Assembly: GCA_963693085.1 (NCBI GenBank)
Contig: OY856409.1
Location: 241,991,058-242,055,057, forward strand
Source of the DNA: Alisma plantago-aquatica
Lineage: Eukaryota > Streptophyta > Magnoliopsida > Alismatales > Alismataceae
Length of the DNA stretch: 64,000 bases
Direction: 5' to 3'
The position numbers were made by a program, and so were the translations under genes. Below are positions 46,307 to 57,832 of this stretch, piece after piece (the stretch's first letter is position 1; every line of letters begins with the position of its first letter). The notes under the pieces are model-generated. The model was not told where the DNA came from, made no database searches, and saw nothing but the letters and a program-made list of their open reading frames with translations.

Positions 46307-47375
46307 TGTAGAGAAATATGGCATCAGAAACAAACAATTTACCACCATATTCTCCATTAAACCAGCAGATCACGTCAATAAATATATAATGTAAAGGATG
46401 GTTTTGAGGATGTTCCTGGTCTTGGAGCAAGTCTAACAACATCTCCTTATTGTTGTAGTCATGCGGCTGTCTTCTAGTTGCATTGAGACTCATCTGTTGT
46501 GCCCCTGGTCTTCACCACATACAGTAGGTTGACACTGTTCTCCTTGTGGGAAACATATCCACGCCTCTAGATAAGTCCACACAAACTGCCTAGAACTCAT
46601 GTCGTCCTACTGGAATGGACAGGAGGGAGTTGTCCCTCTCGTTGGTTTACCAATCACTAACTTGCTCTCCCATAATTGTTCTCCCTTGCTATCCCTACCT
46701 TTATCGGGTATGACTTACTTGGGTTCTCTCGGTTACCAAAACCAGAGAAGACAAATAATTGTTAGAGGAAATTGATGTGTTTGACAAGCCCCCATTACTC
46801 CTCTATTCATAGGAGGGGATACGGTCAAGGTTCCCAATCTGTGTGGGAGTTGAAGGGGCCAGAATCTCAAATTTTCATAACCTGTGAATGGCTAAATAGT
46901 CAATTCACCAGGCGAATCAGTTGGTTGGCACGCGAGTCGACCAGTTCACCCATTGTAATGGTTTCCATGTGTTACTCTCATGGTAAGTCTGTCCAATTCA
47001 CTGTTCTCTAACTTGTACTTGTGTGCTTGGTTTGATATCACATATCATGACTAATGAGATTCTGTCAACAACCAACACACACTCTAGTCTTATGTGTTAT
47101 TACTATTAATCTTCCTTCCACAATAACATCTGACCATGGACATAATGAGAATGTATATACTCTTAACATATGTATGATCTCATTGTTTAAGTCATGTACT
47201 TGAAGACATGCGTCACTTGAACAATATCATTATCTATATGTTTAATATGTTACATCATTATCTCATAATTCAATAAAAAAAAATTGGAAGCTTGCCTTTA
47301 TAAATAATCAAATCATTTACGAATTATGCCATTACAATAATCATATGATTTTCTCTATGGGCATACTTATCAATA
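46307..47375 (-). repeat. Copia 3' LTR (minus strand)
   Basis: Read on the minus strand it starts after the purine tract GTGCAAGTGGGAT and ends TATTTCTCTACA at 46307. It matches the split copia LTR at 16620-17047 and 21985-22642, but lacks the roughly 0.95 kb present between those points there. It is therefore a shorter variant of the same family. It follows the RNase H region in the correct order. Confidence 0.8.
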
Positions 47376-47377
47376 GA

Positions 47378-47390
47378 ATCCCACTTGCAC
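47378..47390 (-). other. Copia polypurine tract
   Basis: On the minus strand, GTGCAAGTGGGAT lies directly before the LTR start, the expected position of the plus-strand primer in plant copia elements. Confidence 0.65.
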
Positions 47391-47574
47391 TTAGAGACAA
47401 TCACCCATGAATCTTATTCCAAGTGATCTAACATGGCCATCATGCTTCTACTACAAAAGTGCTTTTGTCAAGGGGTCAGCAATATTGTCCTCAGTTGGTA
47501 CTCCACAAATTCACATATCCTCATTGTACCATCTCTCGTATGATATGGAACTTCATTTGTTTATGCTTGGAATT

Positions 47575-47937
47575 CTATTGCGATCTGAGTTCCTTATCTT
47601 GTGTAATGGCTCCATTGTTGTCAAAATATATCTCAATTATATCGTTGCTTCTTGGAACAACCCCAAGTTGAGAGATGAACTTCTCGATCCATACAACCTC
47701 CTTTGCTACATTCAAAGTAGCAATATACTCTACCTCTATTGTAGGATCAAAAACTATATCTTGCTTGGAACTCTTCCAGGTCACAACTATGTTGTTTAGG
47801 CAAAACATGAATTGTGATTGCAATTTGTAATCATCTTTTTTAGTTTGGAAGCTTGCATCAATGTAGCCCTTTACGACCAACTCTTCTTCTCTGTCAAAGA
47901 TAAGAAACCGATCCTTAGTTCTTCTCAAGTACTTCAA
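47575..47937 (-). pseudogene. pol: Copia RNase H region
   Basis: The frame begins MKYLRRTKDRFLIF and continues with LVVKGYIDASFQTKKDDYKL and IVVTWKSSKQDIVFDPTIEV, then AKEVVWIEKFISQLG. This is the conserved C-terminal RNase H of plant copia polyproteins, where the family usually has the YTDADFAGD-type and SKKQ-TVA-type blocks. It ends with a stop before the polypurine tract. Frame breaks separate it from the reverse transcriptase. Confidence 0.85.
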
Positions 47938-48096
47938 GATATTCTTGACGTCTCTCTAGTGAGCATCACCTGGATCTGACTGATATTTTCTCATCATGCT
48001 CAAGGTGTATGAGACATCGGGACAAGTACATTACATTTCATACATGATCGATCCAATTGTTGATGCATATGGAGTCATACTCATGTGTTTCCTTTC

Positions 48097-49021
48097 TTAA
48101 CATGAATTGGGACTTTGAGATTTACAGATGGTAACTTCATGTACCATGGGAAGGTTTCCTCTCTTTGAGATCTCCATGTTGAACCTCTTCAACACTTTAT
48201 CAATGTACGTACTTTGACTTAGTCTAAGAAGCCTTCTAGATCTATCTCTATAGATCTTGATACTTAAGATATATGATGCTTCTCCCAAGTCTTTTATAGA
48301 AAACATATTTCCTAGCCATGTCTTTATCTTTTGTAAAGTAGGGATGTCATTCTTCATCAATAGTATGTTATCTACATACAATATGAGGAATGTCTCTATG
48401 CTTCCACTAACTTTCTTGTCCGCACAAGGTTCATCTTCATTAAGAGTAAAGCCAAACTCTTTGACTTTCTCATCAAAATGAAGATTCCAGCTCCAAGATG
48501 CTTGCTTCAATCCATAAATTGACCTTTGTAGCTTACAAACTTTATTTTCATCCTTTGGATTTATAAAATGCTTAGGTTGTCTCATGTAAACATCGTCAAG
48601 AATATCATGTTAAGGAATGTGGTTTTGACATCCATAAGCCAAATCTCACGGTCATGATAAGCTATAGTAACAAGCATGATCCTGATGGACTTAACCATGG
48701 CCACTGGAGAAAAGCTTCATCATAATCAACACCTTAAACTAGTCTAAAGCCCTTTGCATCCAATCTTCCCTTATAGGTTTGTACTTTACAATACATGTTA
48801 GTCTTCTTCTTGAAGACCCACTTTCACCCTATAGGTTTTAACCCTTTGGGTAGATCCACCAAGGTCCATACCTTGTTGGTATACATGGATTCCATCTCAG
48901 ATCTCATGGCCTCAAGCCATTTCTCAGACTTTGGTCCCTCGGTAGCTTCTACATAGGTTTTTGGCTCATCATCTATGACCAACTCAATGCCATCCTGAGT
49001 AACATGATATCCAAATCTCAC
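48097..49021 (-). pseudogene. pol: Copia reverse transcriptase (RVT_2), broken
   Basis: 49021-48824 encodes the RT start (KWLEAMRSEMESMYTNKVWT then LVDLPKGLKPIG). Between 48823 and 48586 the frame is broken. 48585-48097 carries CKLQRSIYGLKQASWSWNLH, the catalytic-site motif as LILYVDNILLM, and FSIKDLGEASYILSIKIYRD. The family motif is YVDD; here the second aspartate is asparagine. The enzyme would copy element RNA. The clade looks like the Angela/Tork side of plant copia, judged from the KPIG and YIDKVLKRFNME phrases. Confidence 0.85.
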
Positions 49022-49160
49022 AGGTTCAAGATGTGTCCTATTAGATCTATGAGGTACATGTGTTACTTGAGGAGTTTGAGATTGTACAACACTTTGTCAT
49101 TCTCTTTGTTCCTCTTGTACATCTATCAATTCAATCCTTTCTTGTTGGTCTTAAACCTCT

Positions 49161-50145
49161 TTAAGTTCCACTTTCCTCCCACTGATTCCTTTGGAAATAA
49201 GTTCCTTTGTAAATAAATTTCTTTTCTAGGAATACAACATCTCTAAAAACAAGCACTTTGATGTCAGATTGGGAATAAAAGTAATAACCTTTAGTCTCTT
49301 TGGGATATCTGACAAAATAACATTTATCTAATTTAGGGCCAAGATTTTCAGAAAACATTTTCCTTACATAAGCTTCACATCCCCAAATCTTCACAAAAGA
49401 CACATTGGGATGCTTCCCATACCATATCTCATATGGTGTCTTTTGAACCGATTTAGATGTTACTCGGTTTATTGTAAATGTGGCAGTTTCTAGATCATAA
49501 CCCAATAAGGTATTCAAAATCTCATCTCAACTCATCATTGATCGCATCATATCCAACAATTGCGATTCCTTCTTTCTAACACACCATTATGTTGAGGTGT
49601 TCTAGGTGGAGTCCATTGGCATACAATCCCATGGGCTAACAAAAGGTCCTCAAACTCTTGGCTTAAGTATTCTCCACCTCGATCAGAACAAAGTGCCTTA
49701 ATATTTTTTCCAAGTTGGTTATGTACTTCTTTCATAAACTCCTTGAAGTTTCTAACTTATATTTCATCAAGTAAACATAATTGTACCTACTGAAATCATT
49801 AGTAAAGGTAATGAAGTACGGATACCTACCTCTAGAGGTTGTTCTAAAAGGCCCACATACATCAGTATGTATGAGTCCTAATAGATCACTAGCCTTCTCA
49901 TTGTTACCAGTGAAAGGAGTCTTATCCATCTTTCTCAACGAACAAGATTCACATGTCTCTACTGATTCAATATCAAAAGAGTCCAGATAACCATCTTTAT
50001 GGAGTCTAGATATACGATTCTCATTTATGTGCCCTAGATGACAATACCAAATGTATGATTTGTTTGAGTTGTTGAGTTTTAGTCTTTTGGTATATATGTT
50101 ATAAACATATGCCTTTAGATCTAGCAAGTAAAGACCATAAGACAT
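49161..50145 (-). pseudogene. pol: Copia GAG-pre-integrase and integrase, broken
   Basis: 50145-49732 contains the HHCC zinc-binding module (WYCHLGHINENRISRLHKDG ending with CESCSLRKMDKTPF) and the first catalytic aspartate region (LIHTDVCGPFRTTSRGRYPY). 49735-49547 contains the second aspartate (CSDRGGEYLSQEFEDLL) and the third acidic block (PQHNGVLERRN). 49517-49161 gives the C-terminal integrase part (PYEIWYGKHPNVSFVKIWGC). It would integrate the copia DNA. Three frame segments show at least two breaks. Confidence 0.85.
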
Positions 50146-50512
50146 TGGGGCATTGCCATAAATGATCCCATCTTGAGAAATAGAACATCAACCAATCTTA
50201 CTATGAAATTCATATGCATCTTTGTCCATACAAGATATAGCAATGATGTTTCTATCTATGGAAGGTACATCATAGTAGTTTACTAACTTTGTTACAAGCC
50301 TTGTGGGTAGAGATAAATTATAGGTTCAAAATGTAGTGGTAGAAACTCTTGCTCCATTTGCAACCCCAGTTCAACCTTGCCCTTTCCTAAAATCCTAATC
50401 TTTTCTGATCCTGCATATTCGAGCATATGTGTGATTCACATCTAATATATAGTGCCCATGATGAAGAAGTAGTTAAGTTTATATCAATAACATATATACC
50501 TAAAGTGGAGAT
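50146..50512 (-). pseudogene. Eroded copia protease region
   Basis: By position between gag and integrase this should hold the aspartic protease. A DTGCS-like active-site motif could not be read in any frame, so the region is considered eroded. Confidence 0.35.
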
Positions 50513-51148
50513 CTATATCCCCATCTTCTTCTTCCTAAATGCCTCCAAGTACAAAGGATAAGTTCCTCTTGTACTTTTCTTTCTCCTCATCTTGAGAGTT
50601 GAAGATTTGGATTTGGGCTTATCCTCAAAACTATTCAAGGCATTGATTTCATCCTTAGAATCAACTCCTATGATCACTATCACATATTTGTCCTTGTTCA
50701 TTCTTTCTTCAATGTGAATCAACATACCAAGCAAATCTGCCATCGCTCTGGCCATATTATTCAAGTGGTAACAATCAATAAAGTGGCTATATTATTATGG
50801 CAATGATTTCAGAATCATATATGTGGCCAAATCCTAGCTAAGAGTGAATCCCAGTTCTTCAAGATGATAAACATGTCCAATCATATTGAGCACATGATCT
50901 TCCACTAAGTTTCCCTCTATCATCTTACACTCAAACAAAGCCTTTATGAGATTGTTCCTTTCTTGCTTTCTAATATCATGGTTCACTTTCCTAAGATGTG
51001 TTACCATCTCAAGAATCCCCATATCCTCACATTATTCATGCAACTGATACTTAATGAAGCTTAGCATAAGGTACTTTATGCCCAAGGTATCATTGGCATG
51101 CTTCCAATAAGCATCCACCTCAGCCCTAGGTGCATCAGGAGTAGGCAT
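50513..51148 (-). pseudogene. gag: Copia gag, broken
   Basis: From an ATG at 51148 the minus strand encodes a copia-type gag start (RAEVDAYWKHANDTLGIKYL), interrupted by a stop near 51030. 51022-50834 has the gag core (LVEDHVLNMIGHVYHLEELG), and 50764-50513 a lysine-rich part (SKSSTLKMRRKKSTRGTY). A CCHC zinc knuckle is not visible. It would build the particle. The 5' LTR expected beyond 51.2 kb was not found. Confidence 0.75.
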
Positions 51149-51629
51149 TTTTGGCTATGGTTTATCAAGGACATAAAGCTTGCACTCTTAATAGAGAACC
51201 CTTCTCGAAGTCCAAAACCAGTCATGGAAATATGTCCCACAAAGTTTGTCCTTCCTAAGGATTGATTGTTGACTGAATTAGGGTTTCATGATCTCACTAT
51301 TAAGGTTCATACACTACTTATACATTCATTGATATTGAAAGTCCTTTACATGATTATCATTCATGTAGGAAGTCTTTACTCTCTCATCCTCTATAGGATG
51401 ATGTTTACTTCAGCCTTGATTAAGCTAAGTCAACTTATTTTAAAGAAGAATTGACATCATGGGTTATGTAATTATCACCATGATCATTAAAGCTTAATTA
51501 TTCAAAGCGTAATAATCACCTTATCTCATTAAGATTCAATTACTATAATCATCCTTGATTACATCTTGTATTGATCATTTAATCAATTTGTCCTTTAACC
51601 ACTTTAAGTACCCATGCGGTTTTGGTTAG
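51149..51629. other. Unrecognised sequence; copia 5' LTR missing
   Basis: No match to the copia LTR at 46307-47375 and no complement of a methionine tRNA primer site was found, so the upstream half of the element was lost or replaced. Confidence 0.35.
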
Positions 51630-51913
51630 TTATCCACCAAACGATCTTGGCCACTTAGACCCCAAATGGTCTTGACCAAATCAGACCTCAAACGATCTTG
51701 CTCAATAAACCTCCAAACGGTCTTGGTTACATTTTTGAAACCGTTTGGTAAAGTTGAGGTTGAAACCGTTTGCCAAAGGTGACCCTTGAAACCGTTTACT
51801 AAAGGTAACCCTCAAGATCGTTTTCTAAAGGTGACCTTCAAGATTGTTTGCTAAAGGTGACCTTCAAGATCATTTGCTAAAGGTGACCTTCAAGATCGTT
51901 TGCTAAAGGTGAC
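51630..51913. repeat. 26-bp tandem array that switches orientation
   Basis: About four units with CAAACGATCTTG or a variant (51638-51730) are followed by about seven units with the reverse complement CAAGATCGTTTG or a variant (51735-51913), both with a period of 26 bases. The right-hand units are regular (CAAGATCGTTTGCTAAAGGT plus GACCTT). The Athila-like LTR starts directly at its right edge. Confidence 0.85.
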
Positions 51914-53719
51914 TGATAACACCAAATTTTGTGATGTTTTTGGCCCTTATTTCGTTATCAATTATGCCCTTTTAAACTGTTTTCCTCTCCTTTTTATCAT
52001 GTTTTTGAATAAACAGGCCACGCTATGCTCTTAACTCAATTTTATCATCTTTTGCGTAGTTTTCCTCGCTTTTCGACTCATTTATCTGCAAAAAGGCCCG
52101 TCTCGGCCCTTAAACGTGTTCTACCTGCATCGGCCCTCCCATTAGCTGGTCGAAACACTCGCGGCCTGACACAGAGCAGTGCGATACAATACTGCGTGAC
52201 ACAGGGATGCCGCGCAAGGAGGACCTGACGGGAGACACGCCACTTACCCGACAGGGAGTTTGTGTCGCGCGATGCAAGCCACCCACCGGCAGGCACCCAC
52301 TCGTCACACCTGCCCGACACAGTGGTGTCGGGTGACATACATACCGGGCATCCCTGAATCCGTGATGATGGGGCTGATGGAAGACACGTGGCGCCCGGAG
52401 GACCACAACTTCTCCCATCCACTGCCTATAAATAGCAGCTACAGGACTCCGATGGGACGGGTCGGAAAAAGGTCGGAATCTCTCGAAAGCCAACTTAGGA
52501 AAGCATCTGGAGCTAGCGTGTCGTGCCTCAGAGGTGTGTCGGGCGACTCTAGGTGAGCACTTCCCCGACCCGAGAGGGAGGGAATGGTTCACTTAGGATC
52601 GGCCCCGGGCACCGCAGCAAACCGATATCGTCCAACGAGGACACCCGATATGAGTACCTGATACTCTAAGCAAACTCTGGCCCGACACGATACCAAGCCC
52701 GATACGCATCACCAATCACGGTGTGTCGCCCAAGAGGGTGCTACCCGACACGACCGTATCGGGCATGAGCGCCCCACATGATACATCCGCCCGTCATGAG
52801 CATGTCGCCCGAGAGGGTGTGCCGCCCGACACGGGCGTATCATGTAAGGCTCCCGCCTGGTATCGGGCTAGAGGGATCTTGGGGATCTGCTACTGCCTGT
52901 CGCCCTTCTAAATCAAGAAGGCGATATTTATCTTTACTTGTTTCAGTCATTTACTTTCTTTACTTATGCAATGTAACCAAACCCTTTTATATAATGCTTA
53001 TGCTGATGGAATTAGAAGAGTTTTAATTATCTGCTGCTTTATGTTTGGTCCCTTTTGTTTGATGATTGCTTTGTTTAGCATACGAACTCTAGCTTGTACG
53101 CTTGGATCATGTTTCTACTAGCTACCGAATCGTGTTTCCCGTTGTAGCAGCCTCGAGAGAGGTGTTGTGGCTCTAGTGTTTGGTCCGGTACGGGAGTACG
53201 AGAGTGCCCAGGATTGGAGTTTCTTTAGTGACCTTTCCACTCTAACTTAGGACCAACAACCCCGAGAGAGGTGTTGATGCTTAGTTAGAGGTACCCGCTT
53301 CGAGAGAAGGGGTACTGGATGTTTCTACTGTCTCTTGTTTTACCGAAGCTTTCTCCTTTGTTCCTTACTCAAGAAGTAGTGTTATCCTCTCTGTTTCCGT
53401 TGCGCAAAAACCCTTAAAAATTGATAAACCTTTAAAACATTAATTTCTCCTCGTAGCTCCAGTTGGAGATAGTTTTCTTTTATCGATATTTGCATGTTGT
53501 TCCCCTTGGGGAACTTCATCATCTCCTTACCCTTACCGGAGTGTAACATGTCGATTACGCGTTCTCAACACTACCACCCTTGTCCCTGTGTTCGACCCCG
53601 TATATCTACTTCGAAACCATAATAAAGTTGTGGGGGCCTAGAAGGTTTCGGGTTATAAATTTAAAAGTCTGACTACTTCAAATCTACTCCCTTTTTAGAG
53701 GCGCGATTTAGGCCGGTCA
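51914..53719 (+). repeat. 5' LTR of Athila-like gypsy element
   Basis: It begins TGATAACACCAAATTTTG, typical of Tat/Athila LTRs, and ends GGCCGGTCA five bases before the primer site. It includes TCTATAAATAGC-like sequence (near 52424), a probable TATA box, and many copies of a GTGTCGGGC/GCCCGATAC motif (52.2-52.87 kb). The frames over 52078-52592 on both strands are chance frames in this GC-rich part. GTGAC before the LTR may be its target duplication, but the 3' LTR lies outside the window. Confidence 0.85.
52424..52434 (+). promoter_or_regulatory. Putative TATA box of Athila-like LTR
   Basis: CCTATAAATAG lies in otherwise GC-rich sequence and is the only clear TATA motif in the LTR middle; a similar CTATAAATAGTAC occurs in the 3' spacer at 60179. 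Confidence 0.5.
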
Positions 53720-53725
53720 ACTATT

Positions 53726-53744
53726 TGGCGCCGTTGCTGGGGAC
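53726..53744 (+). other. Athila-type primer binding site
   Basis: TGGCGCCGTTGCTGGGGAC matches the primer-site type of Athila/Tat elements (TGGCGCCGTTGCCGGGGA), usually attributed to aspartate tRNA. It confirms the upstream LTR as a 5' LTR. Confidence 0.9.
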
Positions 53745-53967
53745 AAGGCAAAATGGTACTGTTGATGAACCCGAATCCACTAACTACACTCCAGTGCCTC
53801 AAGCTTAGAAATGAGCTTGACAACACTCTCTTTTTCCTTTTTTATATTTTAAAACCTGAAATGAGTAGTTCATATTATTAATGCAGGTTTTCTAACTTGA
53901 TTTTACGTGCTATTTAGGTACTCAGAAGGAAGGTGTTCTGCTCAATTGAGCGCTGACATCACCAGAC

Positions 53968-55500
53968 ATGTCGCCTCGTGTTGAACCACCTCTTTCAGAT
54001 GGTGAGCGACATGAGAGGGCTAGACCTCACTCGCCTCCGCCTAAAGACCATGACTGTTATGACGGTAATCATCAACATGAAGATCCTGAAACAGAGCAAT
54101 TCGAGGATGACCATCGCCGGGAGAGACGTCGTCATCACTGGAGACGCAGAAGAAATCAAAATAATCAGGATTAGAACCAGGGAGATGATGACAGTGACGA
54201 TTCCAACGAAGAAGAAAAGACCCTCGGGGAGTTAGCTGCCACAAAGGCTAACAATTCAAGATGTCATGTTGTCATCCCGAGGTTCAACGCAACAAACTTT
54301 GAGCTAAAACCATCTGTCATCTCTATGATCCAGAATAAGAGTTTCAGAGGGAACTCAAAGAATGATAATCCCTATCACCATCTAGATGCTTTTAAAAACA
54401 TCTGTGACACCATCAAAATGCGGGGAGTCCCACATGAGGTGATTTATTGCAAGGGTTTCATCTTTTCTTTAGAAGATAAGGCTCTATCCTGGTACCTCGG
54501 GCTACCACACAAAGCTCTTAACGGATGGAATGCGCTGGCAGATGCCTTTGTAAATAAGTTTTATCCTATAGAGAAAATTATTCGGAATAGATAGAGGATC
54601 ACGTCTTTCATGCAAAACCCGAACGAGAATATACACGATGCCTGGGAATGCTATCAAGAATATCAGAGGGACTTCCCTCATCACAACTATAAGAAGGGTT
54701 TCTTGATAACTACCTTCTACAACGGTCTAACCCCTGAGGAAAGGGTTTCGCTGAATGCAACAGCAGGCAGTGACTTTCTGGGGAAGAAGCCTAGCAGATC
54801 CAAAAAGATCATCAAAAACATGGCCGAGTTACAAGTCGGCACCGACTACAACAGATCTGATAGAGGATATGCTAAGAAGGCTAATGAAGGACCTTCAGTT
54901 GAATCCAAAGCTTTGGAAACTATCACTTCTCAGATCCAGAAGATAGCCACTGATGTCAAACAACTGAAAGAATCAAGTGCAAAAGGGAAGAAACTGGTTG
55001 AAAAAGTCATGAAGTGTGTCACCTACGGAGAAGGTGGACACGGGGTAGATAACCGTGTCTACACCCGACCTGACAAGTCAACTAAAAGAAAATCTGAAGT
55101 TGAGGAAGCTGAGAACGTCTCTTTTGTTAATTTCAAGAGGCCAGATCATCCTGGTTTTAATTATGGCAACAAAGATGCGGCCGAAAACTCGCATCAGCTG
55201 CATAAACCCACCAAGAAACCCCAAGGTTTTGAGAAAAGAGGGGGACAAAGTCAGTTCACCAGAACTACTTCTTTCCAGTCGAACAAGGAAAATTTCCAAG
55301 GACAAGGAAAGTACCAGGGTCGCCAAGTGGCAAACACTAGTCAAGGTCAAGGCCAAGCCAAGGAGAAAGGTCAAGACAAGAAGTCAAACCAACCTGACTT
55401 GGTTGGCCAGTTGTTCGATTTTGTAAAAAGCCAAGATGCTATCAATAACTAGTTGGCACAAAGCGCGCTTTCAAATTCAGGAGTTCTGAACACAATGTAG
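53968..55500 (+). pseudogene. gag: Athila-like gag, interrupted by stops
   Basis: From the ATG at 53968 one frame encodes a charged N-terminus rich in RRERRRHHWRRRR-type residues. It is followed by the retrotransposon gag domain (YHHLDAFKNICDTIKMRGVP, WYLGLPHKALNGWNALADAF, FVNKFYP, then YQEYQRDFPHHNYKKGFLIT) and a long polar region with a QGQGQAKEKGQDKK-type tail. TAG codons at 54172 and 54592 and near 55450 interrupt it. The frame remains otherwise open, giving a 280-codon segment from 54610. It would form the particle. No zinc knuckle CCHC was seen, only a CVTYGEGGHG remnant near 55015. Confidence 0.85.
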
Positions 55501-55800
55501 GTCCAGATGGCGGACATGCAGACGCACCAACACCAAATCGATCAGCAGTTAGCCCAGATGGCCGAGTTGATAAATAATCCCTCAGGTAAGATACCCTCCA
55601 ACACTGAATCTGCCAAAATGGAAGTGTTGAGATCAGGAAAGACGGTAGAACATCGTGAATAAGCCAGATCAGAGGAACCTGAACTGAGGACTGCGGCTGA
55701 TAATCTCGCAGAAGAAGACAATCAACAAGCTCATGATAGAGAACCTGAACTAAGATCCTTTGAGGATCTGTCTGGTAAGAGAAGCCCTTACTATCCCAAG
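55501..55800 (+). pseudogene. Athila-like gag-protease linker
   Basis: Continues the gag frame with ADMQTHQHQIDQQLAQMAEL and further glutamate-rich sequence, with a TAG near 55498 and a TAA near 55661. It joins gag to the protease. Confidence 0.6.
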
Positions 55801-56700
55801 TTGCATTTTCCTTATATGTTGATAAAGGCACACCTTAAGAAGTGTCACGAGAAGTTCATGGAATCAATAAAGAAACTTCATCTCGAAGTACCTTTTCTGG
55901 ACGCTTTAAAAGAAATGCCGACTTATGCTAAGTTTTTCAAAGATTTGATTACGAAGAAGAGAAGAGGAGAAAGAATTGAGATTGTGCATCTAGCAAGTAT
56001 GTCCTCTGCTTTTATCAAATTAGAATTGCCCAAAAAAAAGAAAGATCCAGGAGCTTTCACCATTCCTTTCTCCATTGGAGATAATGTCGAACGAAAAGGT
56101 CTTGCCGATTTAGGGGCTAGCATCAGCCTTATGCCCCTAAGCTTCGCGCAGCGATTAGGTTTGACTGATATGGTCAAGGCCAATATGAGGATTGAATTAG
56201 CAGATCATACCTTTAAAAGGCATGTTGGCATTGTTGAAGATGTACCTATTCGGGTAGGAAGTTTCTTCATTCCTTGTGATATCGTTGTGATTGATACTGT
56301 GGAGGGCCCTGGCTGTACGTCCTTTCTTGGCTACAGGAAGGGCGTTGATTTATGTCGCTGAGGGAATAATTACTCTAAGGGTCAGAAACGACCACTTAGA
56401 TTTCAAAGTAAAGGATGTGATGCAAGGACCATCCCTGTTAGAATCTGCTTGCTTTGTGGAAAGCTACAACCAGTTCTGCGAAGAGGTAGAAGAAGATATC
56501 TTAATGGTAGACCATCTTGAAAATCCATAAGTTGTCGAGTTTCTCAACTATCTTAATCAGTCTGATGAAGACCTGAGCGATGAAGAAGAGGTAGTGGAAA
56601 TAGTTAAGTTTGCCTCTCTTGAGGAGGTGTTGGAAGAAAAGTCACCCAAGGCTAAACCTGAGTTGAAGTAGTTACCTGAAGGGTTGAAGTATGAATTTCT
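55801..56700 (+). pseudogene. pol: Athila-like protease region, frameshifted
   Basis: The conserved lead KKLHLEVPFLDALKEMPTYA is followed by the active-site region LADLGASISLMPLSFAQRLG at about 56101; DLGAS is usual in this clade. VEDVPIRVGSFFIPCDIVVI follows. Near 56310 the reading passes to the next frame, where RPFLATGRALI and ITLRVRNDHLDFKV continue the family pattern. So a single-base change broke the polyprotein here. TAA at 56529 and TAG near 56670 follow in the new frame. Confidence 0.85.
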
Positions 56701-57832
56701 AGATCGAGAGGAGAGGAATCATGTCATCGTCAATGCCCATCTCACGAAAGACCAATTGGACAAACTTCTTAAGGAGTTGAGACTCCACAGGAAGGCTATA
56801 TGATACTCGGTAGAGGATATCAAAGGCCTTAGCCCTGCATTGTGTATGCATCGCATCAATTTGGAGGAATCTGCCAAACCTCTGGCTCAACCCCAGAGAT
56901 AATTAAACCAGATGCTAAAAGAAGTTGTGATGAAAGAAGTAATCAAAGTGAGGGATTTTGGGATCATTTACCCGATCACTGACAGTAACTGGGTGAGACT
57001 GTTCCATGTAGTACCCAAGAAAGGTGGTATAACAGTAGTTAAAGGAGATAAAGGTGATGAAGTGGCAGTTTGGACCATCACAGGATGGATAATGTGTATT
57101 GACTACCGAAAGCTGAACCAAGCCACGAAAAAGGATCATTATGCGCTTCCTTTCATTGATCAAGTTCTTGAAAGATTAGCACATCATGACTATTTCTGTT
57201 TTCTAGATGGTTTTTTAGGGTTTTATCAAGTCCCCATCCTACCAGATTACCAAGAGAAAACAACTTTTACCTATCTCCATGGCACCTATGCCTTCAGGAG
57301 GATGCGTTTCGGCATGTGCAATGCTCCCGCAACGTTTCAGCGTTGCATGATATCGATGTTCTCGGATTTTCTGGAGGATATCGTGGAAGTTTTCATGGAC
57401 GACTTTTCTGTCTATGGAAGAGACTTTGATGCCTTCCTAAAAAACCTCTCTCTGGTCTTGCAATGATGCAAGGAAAAGAGTTTGGTTTTGAACTGGGAGA
57501 AGTGCCATTTTATGGTATGAGAAGGCATCATACTAGGACATAAAGTCTCGAGGCATGGAATCGAGGTAAACGTCAGCAAGGTTGAAGCCATATCCAAACT
57601 TCCTCTGCCAAAGTCTGTGACGGGAGTGAGGAGTTTCCTCGGGCACGCCAGCTACTACTGAAGATTTATAAAAGACTTCTCGAAGATCTCAAAACTGTTG
57701 TCGAACCTTCTGGTAAAAGATGTTGAATTCAATTTCTCTAAAGATTGTCTAATCACTTTTCAGGCCTTAAAGGATGATCTTATCTCACCGCCTATCCTCC
57801 AAGCTCCAGACTAGGAGTTACCTTTTGAGCTT
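56701..57832 (+). pseudogene. pol: Athila-like reverse transcriptase, broken
   Basis: Motifs appear in order: VRLFHVVPKKGGITVV (about 56995), WIMCIDYRKLNQATKKDHYA (about 57085), LPFIDQVLERLA, CFLDGFLGFYQVPI (about 57200), TFTYLHGTYAFRRMRFGMCN and the catalytic FMDDFSVYG (about 57395). The thumb continues to 57830 but with TGA at 57466, 57520 and 57660 and TAG near 57815. Between two palm motifs the usual MDD is intact. The enzyme would copy the element RNA. Confidence 0.9.

Noticed and set aside
50325..50345. Possible CACTA right terminus (AATGTAGTG)
   Set aside because: It lacks the adjoining terminal consensus and subterminal repeats and lies inside the copia internal region.
52078..52592. 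114- and 160-codon minus-strand open frames
   Set aside because: They cover the GC-rich motif cluster of the Athila-like LTR and have no domain.
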